The notes under the pieces: generated by a model
Database searches by the model: none
Seen by the model: only the letters and a program-made list of their open reading frames with translations
What the model was told of the DNA's origin: nothing
Shown: piece by piece, positions 18,390 to 27,318 of the stretch
Numbering within the stretch: the first letter of the stretch is position 1
Layout: the number at the start of each line of letters is the position of its first letter
NCBI GenBank assembly: GCA_028282785.1
Contig: JANQHE010000061.1
Location: 1-64,000, forward strand
Direction: 5' to 3'
Origin: Bacteroidales bacterium
GTDB taxonomy: Bacteria > Bacteroidota > Bacteroidia > Bacteroidales > UBA12077
DNA: 64,000 nt
Program-made: the position numbers and the translations under genes

Positions 18390-20669
18390 TTATTTATATT
18401 CAGTAAATTCAAATTCTTTTGGTGGTTCAATGTTCCAAAGGTGCTTAACGAAATAGTCCATTCGTTTACGGATCAAATACGTATTTCCCCATAACTGGGA
18501 ATGATTGTGGTTTGGAACAATAATTAAGTCAAAATCCTTATTATAATTCACAAGTTCGGCTGCTAACCTATAGGTACAGGCTGGATTTACATTATTGTCC
18601 ATGTCTCCATGAACTAACATTAATTTACCTTTAAGGTTTTTAGCTATTGTTAAATTAGATTGCTCGATATAGTGATCGCCGGGTCCACCCATATATTGTT
18701 CCGGCCACCATGCTTTTGCCATGCGATGATCATGGTTTCCTGCAGCAGCTACTGCTACTTTGTAAAAATCAGGATACATTAAAATAGCATGTGCAGCATC
18801 ATATCCCCCAGCGGAAAATCCAAATATTCCAACTTTGGTGGTATCAATGTAATCATATTTTTCAGCTAATTGCCTTATTCCGGCAATATGGTCTGGTGCT
18901 CCTATATCTCCCAGATTTTTGTACGAAACATCATGAAAAGCTTTTGATCGCATAGCAGTTCCCATACCATCAATTCGCATTACCAAAAAGCCAACTTCTG
19001 CAAGTGGGGTCCAGTCGTTCCAAATTCCACGGCGGAATGATTTAGGAACATTAACTGCTTGAGGACCAGAATAAGAATTGTCAATTATAGGATATTTTTT
19101 ATTTGGGTCAAATGTTGATGGGTATTGTAATACCCCATATATATCTGTTTTCCCGTCACGTGCCTTAACCGTAAACCTTTCAGGATATTTCCAGCCTGTT
19201 GCCAGCAATTTATCTATGTTGGATTCTTGCAATTCTTTAATTAATTTGCCATCAAACAACCTTCTTAGAACCGCTTTTGGTTTTAAATCAACACGAGAAT
19301 AGTTATCAATGAAATATTTATAATCCGGAGAGAACTGAATTTCATGTTCAGCATCTTCAGGAGTTAATAAGGCCATTCCGCTACCATCGTAATTTATTTT
19401 GTATAGATGCTTGAAATAAGGGTCACGGCCTTTTTCAACTCCACCTGCTGTAAAGTATATTACTTCATTTTTTTCATCAATATAATTTATTGCCCTAACA
19501 ACAAACTCACCTTTTGTAATTTGATTAATTAATTCCCCGGTTTTTCCATCGTATAAATATAAATGGCTCCATCCGTCGCGTTCCGACATCCAAACTACTT
19601 TTTCTCCGTTATTTATTAGTTTGCAACCAACCATTTGATATTCAATCATAGTGTTTGCATCCTCATGAATTATATTTCTAACGTTTCCTGTTTCAGAGTC
19701 AATAAAGTACAAATCAAGAGCTTTGTAGTACCTTGCCATTTGAGCAAAATAGAATGTTTTACTATCTTCGGTCCAATTTGGAGCAAAGCCGGACCACAAG
19801 TCTTCTAACGGTTCCAAATCAGCTTTTATATTTGATTTGGTTTCAATATCAAAAATGTAATATTCCTGTAATGGTAAATCTTCTCCTGGCAATGCTCTTT
19901 CGTATGACCATACTTTTGCCCGCATTCCACTATCTGGAAGAGATTGGTACATGTATAGTTTTTTTGCATTCCTTCTATCTAACTTGGTTGCAATAAACTT
20001 TTTAGAATCAGGTGACCATTCTACCCAAATGCTTGGATCATAAATATTGCCCTTTGATTCATCTATAATCTTATACCAATCTAAAGGAGATGCATAGTCG
20101 TGACGGTCAATTCCGTCAAAGGTTAGCTGGAATTCTTCCCTGGATTTAGTGTCTCTTAAATAGAGGTTATGATCCTTAACAAATGCGATCCATTTTCCAT
20201 CCGGTGATTTTGATTCATTCTTTTTAAGTTCATCGTTTTTTGGGGTATATTTTGAAATCACATTTTTCTTTACATCGTATTTAAAACTTAAAGTATCTAC
20301 TTTAAACAGAATGGTTTTCAAATTATGTTTGAACTTAATCTTAGAGAACGGGAGAGAGTCGGAGTTTACTTTTTTATCAAGTTCCTTTTCTAATTCTTTC
20401 GCTAATTTCTGATGATTAAAGGCAGGTTTAACTTCGTTTTTTTCAGAAAGAACAAGCATAAAACGGTGCCCATTTTCGAGTTCAGTTTTATACCAAAAAT
20501 TACTTGATTTATCAATCCAGTTAGGATTTAAATAGAGATTTTGAACTAAGTTGTACACATTAAAATGTAAAAACTTTTCTGCTCTTTGATAGTCTTCAAA
20601 AGTTCCTTGCGAGAATAAACTTTTAATAAACGCAAAGATAATTAGGGCGATTAAATATACTTTTCTCAT
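18390..20669 (-). CDS. Dipeptidyl peptidase IV-like S9 peptidase, exported
   Basis: A 759-residue S9B-type serine peptidase. A signal peptide is clear (KVYLIALIIFAFIKSLFSQG). A WD/beta-propeller region precedes the C-terminal alpha/beta hydrolase. Catalytic residues are visible as Ser in FGFSAGGYDAAH, Asp in VHGDMDNNV and His in PNHNHSQ. DPP-IV enzymes release N-terminal X-Pro dipeptides in the periplasm or at the outer surface (family knowledge). Placement directly downstream of the hydroxyproline dehydratase gene suggests X-Pro and X-Hyp peptides as substrates (inference). Confidence 0.9.
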   Translation of the reverse strand: MRKVYLIALIIFAFIKSLFSQGTFEDYQRAEKFLHFNVYNLVQNLYLNPNWIDKSSNFWYKTELENGHRFMLVLSEKNEVKPAFNHQKLAKELEKELDKKVNSDSLPFSKIKFKHNLKTILFKVDTLSFKYDVKKNVISKYTPKNDELKKNESKSPDGKWIAFVKDHNLYLRDTKSREEFQLTFDGIDRHDYASPLDWYKIIDESKGNIYDPSIWVEWSPDSKKFIATKLDRRNAKKLYMYQSLPDSGMRAKVWSYERALPGEDLPLQEYYIFDIETKSNIKADLEPLEDLWSGFAPNWTEDSKTFYFAQMARYYKALDLYFIDSETGNVRNIIHEDANTMIEYQMVGCKLINNGEKVVWMSERDGWSHLYLYDGKTGELINQITKGEFVVRAINYIDEKNEVIYFTAGGVEKGRDPYFKHLYKINYDGSGMALLTPEDAEHEIQFSPDYKYFIDNYSRVDLKPKAVLRRLFDGKLIKELQESNIDKLLATGWKYPERFTVKARDGKTDIYGVLQYPSTFDPNKKYPIIDNSYSGPQAVNVPKSFRRGIWNDWTPLAEVGFLVMRIDGMGTAMRSKAFHDVSYKNLGDIGAPDHIAGIRQLAEKYDYIDTTKVGIFGFSAGGYDAAHAILMYPDFYKVAVAAAGNHDHRMAKAWWPEQYMGGPGDHYIEQSNLTIAKNLKGKLMLVHGDMDNNVNPACTYRLAAELVNYNKDFDLIIVPNHNHSQLWGNTYLIRKRMDYFVKHLWNIEPPKEFEFTEYK

Positions 20670-20750
20670 GGTTGATGATTGATTATTTGAGCTTCTAGCT
20701 TTTAGAGATATTTTTACTTTTATCTTTATACTTTTGCTTTTTATCTTGAT

Positions 20751-23114
20751 TTATAATTCTTCATGTTCTGTTCTTCGGATAATTTCATTTTGCAGGTCTT
20801 CTCCCAGGTCATTGAAATAGTCGCTATAACCAGCAACGCGTACAATTAAATCGGTGTATTTTTCAGGGTATTTTTGTGCTTCACGCAAGGTTTTTGCACT
20901 TACCACATTAAACTGAATATGATGCCCCTCCATTCTGAAATAACTTCTTACCAGGTAAGAAAGCTTCTCGATGCTCTGTTTGTCTTTAAAAAAGGATGGA
21001 GAGAATTTTTGATTTAATAATGTTCCGCCAGTTTTAATATGGTTAATTTTTGCTGCAGATTTAAGAACCGCTGTTGGTCCTTTTTTGTCTGCACCCTGAA
21101 ATGGGCTAATTCCTTCAGATAATGGTTCAAACTCTTTGCGTCCGTCTGGTGTTGCTTTCATAACACTTCCAAAATAAACGTGGCTTGTTGTGGGTAACAT
21201 ATTTATTCTATATTTACCTCCCCGGAAAGTTGGTTTCCCGTTTACGGCATCATAAAATGTGTTGAAAACAAAAATAGCATGTTGGTCTGCATAGTCGTCG
21301 TCGTTGCCATATTTTGGAGTTTCATAAATCAAATCATGGCGAAGTTGTTCATATCCTTCAAAGTTTAAATCCAAAGCCTTTAAAAGCTCATCCATCGTTA
21401 CTTTTTTCTTATCGAAAACATTGTATTTTAATGATGTTAAGTTATCTGTAACACTTCCCAACCCAACACCTTGTACATAGCTAGTATTATACCGGGCTCC
21501 TCCGGCATTGTAATCCACACCATTAGAAATGCAATCTTCTATAATCAACGATAAGAAAGGAACAGGTAATTCTTCTGCGTATAACTTTTCAATTATGTTA
21601 TTACCCTTCAATTTAATATCGGCAAAATAATTTAACTGCTTTTTATATGCTTCCAATAGCTCATCCATTGAATTGAAACTTCTTGGATCGCCGGTTTTTA
21701 AGCCAATTTCTTTTCCTGATCGAGGATCAGTTCCATTGTACAAAGTTATTTCAAGTATTTTATTTAAGTTGAAATACCCGGTTAAAATGTAGCTTTCGGT
21801 TCCAAAAGCACCGGTTTCAACACACCCACTGGCACCGCCATTTCGAGCGTCAATAATGTCTTTACCTTGACTAACTAACTCCTTAATGATTGCATCAGTA
21901 TTAAAAATAGATGGTTGCCCAAACCCTGTTTTTGTAATTTTAATGGCTCGTTGTATAAATTTATCCGGGTTCTTTTTACTTAGTTGCACCATTGAACTAG
22001 GCTGAAGAATCCTCATTTCTTCAATAACATCTAAAAGAATATAGGTTAATTCGTTAACGGCATCTGTTCCATCTTCTTTTAATCCACCTAAATTAATTAA
22101 AGAGAAATCGGTATAGGTATTGCTTTCTAGTGCAGTAACTCCCATTTTAGGTGGAGAAGGGTGGTTGTTGAATTTTACCCAAAATGCCTGTAATAATTCA
22201 ACGGCTGATTCTTTTGTTAAAGATCCATTTTCGATTTCTTTTTTATAAAAAGGATACAGGTGCTGGTCTAACCTTCCTGGGTTGAATGAATCCCACGGAT
22301 TTACTTCGGTTATCACTCCTAAGTGAATAAACCAATAATGTTGGAGCATTTCATGAAAAGTTTCCGGGGCATTAGCAGGCACCTTTTTACAAACTCTGGC
22401 TATTTCAATTAACTCATTCTTTCTTTTTTTATCCTTTTCAGTTTCTGCCAATTTGATCAAAGCCACTGCATAACGGTGAGAAAATGCTATAATAGCATCT
22501 GCTGCTATGTCCATCGCCTTTAATTCTTCAATTTTGCCTTGAGCTTCCGGATCATTGGAAACCTCATATTTATTAATCGATTCTTGAATTTCCTTTTTCA
22601 AATCCAGCATTCCTTTCTGAAAGATTTTTTTGCCGGCAACTGTATGTCCTGGTGCCCTTTGCTCTTGAAATTCGGTAAAAACACCGGCTTCATAAGCTGC
22701 TTTCCATTCACCGGGCAATAATTCAAACATTTTATCCCGTTGAGTATTACCTTTCCAGAATGGAATAATTTCGTTGTTATAAACCTTTTTGGTTTCATCA
22801 TCTACTTTAAACCAAACTTTTGGCCTTGTATCTAATACCTCCAGGTCTTTCATCGAATGTAAACTTACTTCAGGGTAAGTAGGTGTTGCTTTAGGAGCAG
22901 GGCCACGTTCGCCAACAATTAATTCATTATCGCTAATGCATATTTCTTTATTTTCCAAAATATATTTAAATGTCATTGCACGTTTTACCGGTTTCGAAAC
23001 CTGGTTCGCAATTTCATTTTTATAAAATTCTGTAACCAAAATAGCTCTTTCCGGAGATAATGTATTTGTAGCTGTTAAGCTTTCATTTCGTAATTTTTTT
23101 ATTCGTGTATTCAT
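20751..23114 (-). CDS. hypD: Glycyl radical trans-4-hydroxy-L-proline dehydratase
   Basis: A 787-residue glycyl radical enzyme. The thiyl Cys and general-base Glu are in ASGCVETG, and the radical Gly (about residue 762) is in RVAGYSDYF. Further family landmarks are APGHTVAG, TEVNPWDSFNPGRLDQ and YILTGYFNLNKILEITL, which fit HypD of Clostridioides and not glycerol, choline or isethionate enzymes. HypD converts trans-4-hydroxy-L-proline to pyrroline-5-carboxylate, which ProC reduces to proline (family knowledge). The frame extends to 23162, but those 16 extra residues come from a dispersed repeat. The ATG at 23114 gives the usual family length. Confidence 0.9.
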   Translation of the reverse strand: MNTRIKKLRNESLTATNTLSPERAILVTEFYKNEIANQVSKPVKRAMTFKYILENKEICISDNELIVGERGPAPKATPTYPEVSLHSMKDLEVLDTRPKVWFKVDDETKKVYNNEIIPFWKGNTQRDKMFELLPGEWKAAYEAGVFTEFQEQRAPGHTVAGKKIFQKGMLDLKKEIQESINKYEVSNDPEAQGKIEELKAMDIAADAIIAFSHRYAVALIKLAETEKDKKRKNELIEIARVCKKVPANAPETFHEMLQHYWFIHLGVITEVNPWDSFNPGRLDQHLYPFYKKEIENGSLTKESAVELLQAFWVKFNNHPSPPKMGVTALESNTYTDFSLINLGGLKEDGTDAVNELTYILLDVIEEMRILQPSSMVQLSKKNPDKFIQRAIKITKTGFGQPSIFNTDAIIKELVSQGKDIIDARNGGASGCVETGAFGTESYILTGYFNLNKILEITLYNGTDPRSGKEIGLKTGDPRSFNSMDELLEAYKKQLNYFADIKLKGNNIIEKLYAEELPVPFLSLIIEDCISNGVDYNAGGARYNTSYVQGVGLGSVTDNLTSLKYNVFDKKKVTMDELLKALDLNFEGYEQLRHDLIYETPKYGNDDDYADQHAIFVFNTFYDAVNGKPTFRGGKYRINMLPTTSHVYFGSVMKATPDGRKEFEPLSEGISPFQGADKKGPTAVLKSAAKINHIKTGGTLLNQKFSPSFFKDKQSIEKLSYLVRSYFRMEGHHIQFNVVSAKTLREAQKYPEKYTDLIVRVAGYSDYFNDLGEDLQNEIIRRTEHEEL

Positions 23115-23133
23115 TTTGTTTTGTTTTTTAATT

Positions 23134-23160
23134 GCCACTCTGAGCCTGTCGAAATGTGAC
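23134..23160. repeat. TGTCGAAG repeat family, copy 3
   Basis: 'ccactctgagcctgtcgaa' followed by 'atgtgac' in the spacer between the activase and dehydratase genes. It matches the repeat words at 15812-15852 and 18334-18363, and accounts for the spurious N-terminal extension of the hypD frame. Confidence 0.5.
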
Positions 23161-23181
23161 AAATTTTAAATTAATAACTAT

Positions 23182-23976
23182 CTATCCTCCAATTCCAACT
23201 TTAAATCCTATGGATTCGAATTCCAATTTAAGTTGTAACATCTCATGATCAGATAATGGGCTGACATTCTTCATTTTATTTTCTTTATTAAACCTATTGT
23301 ACTTACCATTCGAAATATTATGGTATGGTAATAAATCAATTCGGTTAATATTTTTTAACGACTTAATAAATGATTTTACTTCTAAAAGGTTTCTCTCTGT
23401 ATTGGTTATTTCAGGAATCACAGGAAATCTTAAAATAACATTTTTATTATTCTGATCCAGCCAATTTAAATTTGATATAATCTCAAAAACAGGAGTGTTA
23501 GTATAGTTGTAATGTAAATAACTGTCAATTAGTTTGATATCATATAAAAAGCAATCTGCAACTTCTGCAATTTTTTGTACATTTTTTTCAGAGGCAAAAC
23601 CTGTGGTGTCAATGCAAGTATGTATATTGTTTTCTTTGCAAATTTTAGTGATTTCAAATAAGAAATTGGCTTGCATCAATGGTTCTCCACCAGAAAAAGT
23701 TACACCACCGTTTGATTCTTCAAAAAATATCCTGTCGCCTTCAATTATTTTAAAAAGTTCATCGGTAGTTATTTTATATCCTACTTTGACTTCCTTTTTA
23801 AATTCTTTTCCATCAAGCTTATTTATTTGGGTAAAGGTTTCTATACTTTTTTCCTGGCTTTCAGGATTGTGGCACCACCAGCATTTTAAAGGGCAACCTT
23901 TAAAAAATATGGTTTGCCTTATTCCCGGGCCATCGTGTACAGCAAAATGTTTAATATCGAAAATTGTACCTTCCAT
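23182..23976 (-). CDS. Glycyl radical enzyme activase (radical SAM), partner of HypD
   Basis: A 264-residue radical SAM protein with the activase signature HDGPGIRQTIFFKGCPLKCWWCHNPES, shown here only to identify the CxxxCxxC motif, and FSGGEPLMQ. It installs the glycyl radical on the dehydratase encoded 67 bases downstream. Most dehydratase activases carry a ferredoxin-like insert with eight cysteines just after the radical SAM motif. This protein has a short insert with no cysteines there, as in pyruvate formate-lyase activase. It is the first catabolic gene of the minus-strand locus. Confidence 0.85.
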   Translation of the reverse strand: MEGTIFDIKHFAVHDGPGIRQTIFFKGCPLKCWWCHNPESQEKSIETFTQINKLDGKEFKKEVKVGYKITTDELFKIIEGDRIFFEESNGGVTFSGGEPLMQANFLFEITKICKENNIHTCIDTTGFASEKNVQKIAEVADCFLYDIKLIDSYLHYNYTNTPVFEIISNLNWLDQNNKNVILRFPVIPEITNTERNLLEVKSFIKSLKNINRIDLLPYHNISNGKYNRFNKENKMKNVSPLSDHEMLQLKLEFESIGFKVGIGG

Positions 23977-24072
23977 TTTAAGAAATTAATTATTAGTAAA
24001 AAAGAGAAAATATTCAAATAGGGCTCAATTATCCTAATGAATTTCTAATAGGGGTATTAAAAATGAAAGGAT

Positions 24073-24135
24073 CTAATAAATCCAGCATTCGTATAAGCCT
24101 TTGCCAAATTTGTGATATAAAGTAGATAATTTCAT
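24073..24135 (-). CDS. Micropeptide ORF, copy 1 (LYHKFGKGLYECWIY C-terminus)
   Basis: A 20-codon ORF (MKLST then LYHKFGKGLYECWIY, stop TAG) in the gap upstream of the activase gene. An in-frame ATG at 24159 would give 28 residues. A second ORF at 34605-34676 ends in the same 15 residues with one change (K to N), yet five sense codons differ only synonymously (Tyr, Phe, Leu, Glu, Ile) and the stop codons differ (TAG, TGA). That pattern implies selection on the peptide. There is no signal peptide. It ends 96 bases before the next co-oriented gene, a leader-peptide position. I do not recognise the family. Confidence 0.6.
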   Translation of the reverse strand: MKLSTLYHKFGKGLYECWIY

Positions 24136-24300
24136 AAAGAAATAGTGGCTTTTAAACATTGCTAATTTACGAATTTTTATTGAAAAAGTTATGTTTGTTA
24201 TATGTTAAAATATCTTATTTTATGGGTGTCAGAAAATAATTTTCAATATTACAGCCAGGAATAAAATCGAATAGTTAATAATTTTGCAGATTGATATAAA

Positions 24301-25929
24301 TTAATTGATGACAATTTTCTTAAAAAAAATGTTGTTTTCTTTCACTAACTCAAGAATATAAATACCTGTATTTATATTTGAAGGTATCACAAAATTAGTT
24401 TGTCCTGAATTCATATTCTTAGATGTTATAACCTGTCCGTGTTGATTAATTAATTTAACTTGCTTTATTTCTTGCAGGTTACTTATGTAGAGTTCGCCTC
24501 CTTTATTAACAGGGTTCGGGTATATATTTATATTACTATTTGAGGAATATTGCTCAACTCTAGTAGAAACAGATGATACGGATAGTTCTATAGAGGCATC
24601 TATAGTAACATTGGTTTGTGTACAGGTGTATTTTATAGGAAATGACTGGTTTTGCCTGTAATCGAGAATAGAAAAACTGGTAATTACTCCTTCGCCCAAT
24701 TCTCCTTCGGGAGATTGTTTTACTTTAAGAAAAATTTTTTTAGCATCAGGTATTTTTTCAATGAGTTCGGAATAATCTAGTCCAATTTCGATTTGTTTAT
24801 CAGCATTGCTTGTTCCTCCTTGCATATAGAAATCACCACCCAATTTCTTAAAAATTTTCATTGTTTTAGTTTTATCCGTATAAGTTGCATTTGGGTCATC
24901 AGCAACTCCTATAATCATCCATAGGTCGTTTCTGGATGTATATGTTATATTAACTTTAGCTGTAACTGTTGGTTCATGGCTTTTAACTTCCATCATGTAT
25001 ACATAATGGTCACCATTGCCCATTCCACCATTCCACCATGATTTATATAAGAGTTTGTAGGGCATATATGCTCTTCCATTAGAACACCAGTTGCTCCCCC
25101 ATGAATTAACAATTATAAAAGCTCCTATTTCATCATCTTGAATTGTACCATCAGAATTTACATCAACTTTAATATCATCATCGAAACCTACTATAGTCAT
25201 GGCATGGTCGCCTCCATTACCAAAATTCCTGATAGCATATTTATAACCAGTATTGGAAGGGCCCGAATAATTTATAATATCCCAGTTTTCTGTTTTTCCG
25301 GAAAAGTTAATTAGGCCACCTGTTTCGGAACCATCACCATGATCAATTAAGTATTGTTTCATTAGATCAAGAGAACCACTTGCTTCTGCGTCGAGTTTAG
25401 AGTAGCTTTCAATTCGATTATGCATAGCATTATAGTATTTTGAGTATCCTGACATCCAGGTTTTTTCGGTAGCGGAATTATCTGGAAAATCAATGATGTT
25501 GGGAGCTCCGTTGTCTTTTACTAAATCGTACCCATCATAATACCAGGTTCCTAAATTAGAACCTTCATTTAGAAAATTCCATGTATAATGATATGAATAA
25601 ACATTTTTACTATCAGAAGCATTAACGTTTCGCAAACGGTTTATCTCATAAGAAAAAATATACCTGATGCCGCTAGCCTGGCTGCAGGAGTTTCCAATTT
25701 GATTAAAAATAGCTGGAAAAAATTGAAGTGTTGAATTATCGATAAATTCAACGGATTTTAAATCTTTGATTTGTTGTTTAGGATGATAGTCTGGTATTAG
25801 TTCTATTTTTTTTCGCCTGTCTTCATTTATCTCAGGCATGGATGAATAACGAGAGAATATATTAGTGTCTTGAGCAATTGAATTTAATTGAAAATTTAGT
25901 ATAAGTAGCAAGAGAAAATACTTTTTCAT
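24301..25929 (-). CDS. Secreted C1-family (papain-like) cysteine protease with T9SS sorting domain
   Basis: A 542-residue exported protein with a signal peptide (KKYFLLLLILNFQLNSIAQ). The catalytic Cys is in FNQIGNSCSQASG (about residue 82), His in GGDHAMTIVGFDDD and Asn in IIVNSWGSNW. The last ~75 residues are a type IX secretion type A sorting domain (NIYPNPVNKGGELYISNL...GIYILELV), which directs the protein to the cell surface or outside. It lies between the SusCD operon and the hydroxyproline locus, so it may generate the peptides consumed downstream (inference). Confidence 0.9.
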   Translation of the reverse strand: MKKYFLLLLILNFQLNSIAQDTNIFSRYSSMPEINEDRRKKIELIPDYHPKQQIKDLKSVEFIDNSTLQFFPAIFNQIGNSCSQASGIRYIFSYEINRLRNVNASDSKNVYSYHYTWNFLNEGSNLGTWYYDGYDLVKDNGAPNIIDFPDNSATEKTWMSGYSKYYNAMHNRIESYSKLDAEASGSLDLMKQYLIDHGDGSETGGLINFSGKTENWDIINYSGPSNTGYKYAIRNFGNGGDHAMTIVGFDDDIKVDVNSDGTIQDDEIGAFIIVNSWGSNWCSNGRAYMPYKLLYKSWWNGGMGNGDHYVYMMEVKSHEPTVTAKVNITYTSRNDLWMIIGVADDPNATYTDKTKTMKIFKKLGGDFYMQGGTSNADKQIEIGLDYSELIEKIPDAKKIFLKVKQSPEGELGEGVITSFSILDYRQNQSFPIKYTCTQTNVTIDASIELSVSSVSTRVEQYSSNSNINIYPNPVNKGGELYISNLQEIKQVKLINQHGQVITSKNMNSGQTNFVIPSNINTGIYILELVKENNIFFKKIVIN

Positions 25930-26014
25930 ATCATTATTCTTTGGAATGCATTAAAATATTTGTTGTTGTTTACTGATTTTAAGTTTGGTAGTTTTTGGCC
26001 CTGTTATAAAAAGA

Positions 26015-26041
26015 CTAGCTTACGGATATTTCATAAGCTAG
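26015..26041 (-). terminator. Terminator of the SusCD operon
   Basis: Arms CTAGCTTA (26015-26022) and TAAGCTAG (26034-26041), perfect over 8 bases. On the minus strand they are followed by TCTTTTTAT. It lies 69 bases past the stop of the last lipoprotein gene. Confidence 0.7.
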
Positions 26042-26109
26042 CCATAATACCCTAAATCTATGAACCTAAAATAGTAAAAAAGAGTTTATTAAATATGTTA
26101 AAAATCATT

Positions 26110-27303
26110 TTAATTCTTCCCAACATTTATTGTTGTCCACCAATAATCAGAGTCCAATAATAATGGTTTTTCCGGGTCAATATCTGAATGCCAAAATTCT
26201 AACCATAAATTATTACTTTCACCAGAAGAGAAGACATCATTATAAATATAAATAACAAACTCGAATTCTGTCTCCCCAATTGGAATATAGGCGTTATGAT
26301 CAGCGAGTTCAAAATGAGTTCCTTCTTGCAAATGGACTTCATTTAGGTGGATAGGTATTATTATATTTTGGTTAGCTGGTTCATCTAATACTGGAATATT
26401 CAAAGTAATTTTTTGCATTTCACCTTCAAAGCTTGCGTCCATTAAAGCATCGTATGTTGCATCTTTGTCAAGGTAAATAAAATCTGCGTCTAAACCAATT
26501 GTAAAGCCTTTCCACCAGTTGGAACCAATATTTATTTTTTTCCCAGTCGGAATGTAATCTTCATCCCCTTCAAGGTATATTGTAACTTGTTCTCCCATAG
26601 AAAATTGATCGGCATATGCAGTTAAATTAATCTCTGCGCTGGTATTTCCTGCTGGTACAATGATAGCAGTGTCGATATCAAAATGAACACCTCTGGTATA
26701 GCCACTAGATGAATAACCTAGAGGTAATATAATATCTTCTTCTAATGGTTTGTCAAAAACTGTGAATGTAAAAGTTTTATTCAGAGTTCCTGTAGTTACA
26801 CCAAAAGGAAATGTTGCATCAATAATATCATTTCCTAAATCTAACGATGGCGCTGCATCTTTATAAATAGTTAAAGTTATAGATTCTGTATTAGTTCCAA
26901 ATTCTGTATTTTCACTAACTAAATTTAGCGTTACATAAAGACTGGAATCACAATCCAGTTGAGACCAATCAATTTGTCCAACTGTTATTGTATCAATATT
27001 TGTTGAAATAGATTCAGAAGTTGTAGTTAGTCTAAAAGCATTAGCATTATGAGCAGGCTCAATATTGTTAATTTCAATATTAAAAGTTGCTGTTTTTCCT
27101 TCAAGCCTGTTGAATTCCAATACTACTTTTACATCTTCTGTCGAAGATTTTAAGTATTGAACCGACTCTATAGTAAAATCTTCTTGTGTAAACCCTCCTT
27201 TAGGGTTATAATCTTTTCGTGAATAATCATCATCTTCCTGGCAAGAAATAACAATAAGGCTGATGAAAATATAAAGTATTGTATATAAAATATTGCTTTT
27301 CAT
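26110..27303 (-). CDS. Outer-membrane lipoprotein with beta-sandwich (Calx-beta-like) domains
   Basis: A 397-residue lipoprotein. The signal peptide ends in the lipobox LIVISC, and acidic residues follow the Cys (QEDDD), as in surface-exposed Bacteroidota lipoproteins. The body is beta-rich, with at least two repeated units resembling Calx-beta or DUF1735-type folds (EDIILPLGY...GVHFDID and QNIIIPIHL...GTHFELA). It is the last gene of the susC-susD-lipoprotein-lipoprotein operon, 15 bases after the previous one. Proteins in this position often bind ligand at the surface; the ligand is unknown. Confidence 0.7.
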   Translation of the reverse strand: MKSNILYTILYIFISLIVISCQEDDDYSRKDYNPKGGFTQEDFTIESVQYLKSSTEDVKVVLEFNRLEGKTATFNIEINNIEPAHNANAFRLTTTSESISTNIDTITVGQIDWSQLDCDSSLYVTLNLVSENTEFGTNTESITLTIYKDAAPSLDLGNDIIDATFPFGVTTGTLNKTFTFTVFDKPLEEDIILPLGYSSSGYTRGVHFDIDTAIIVPAGNTSAEINLTAYADQFSMGEQVTIYLEGDEDYIPTGKKINIGSNWWKGFTIGLDADFIYLDKDATYDALMDASFEGEMQKITLNIPVLDEPANQNIIIPIHLNEVHLQEGTHFELADHNAYIPIGETEFEFVIYIYNDVFSSGESNNLWLEFWHSDIDPEKPLLLDSDYWWTTINVGKN

Positions 27304-27318
27304 AGTTTATATTTTTGT

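Noticed and set aside
20751-23114. Isethionate sulfite-lyase or choline/glycerol enzyme, given the sulfur genes nearby
   Set aside because: The active-site surroundings (ASGCVETG, APGHTVAG, YILTGYFNLNK) and the proline-peptidase neighbours fit hydroxyproline dehydratase; there is no sulfonate transporter or taurine gene nearby.
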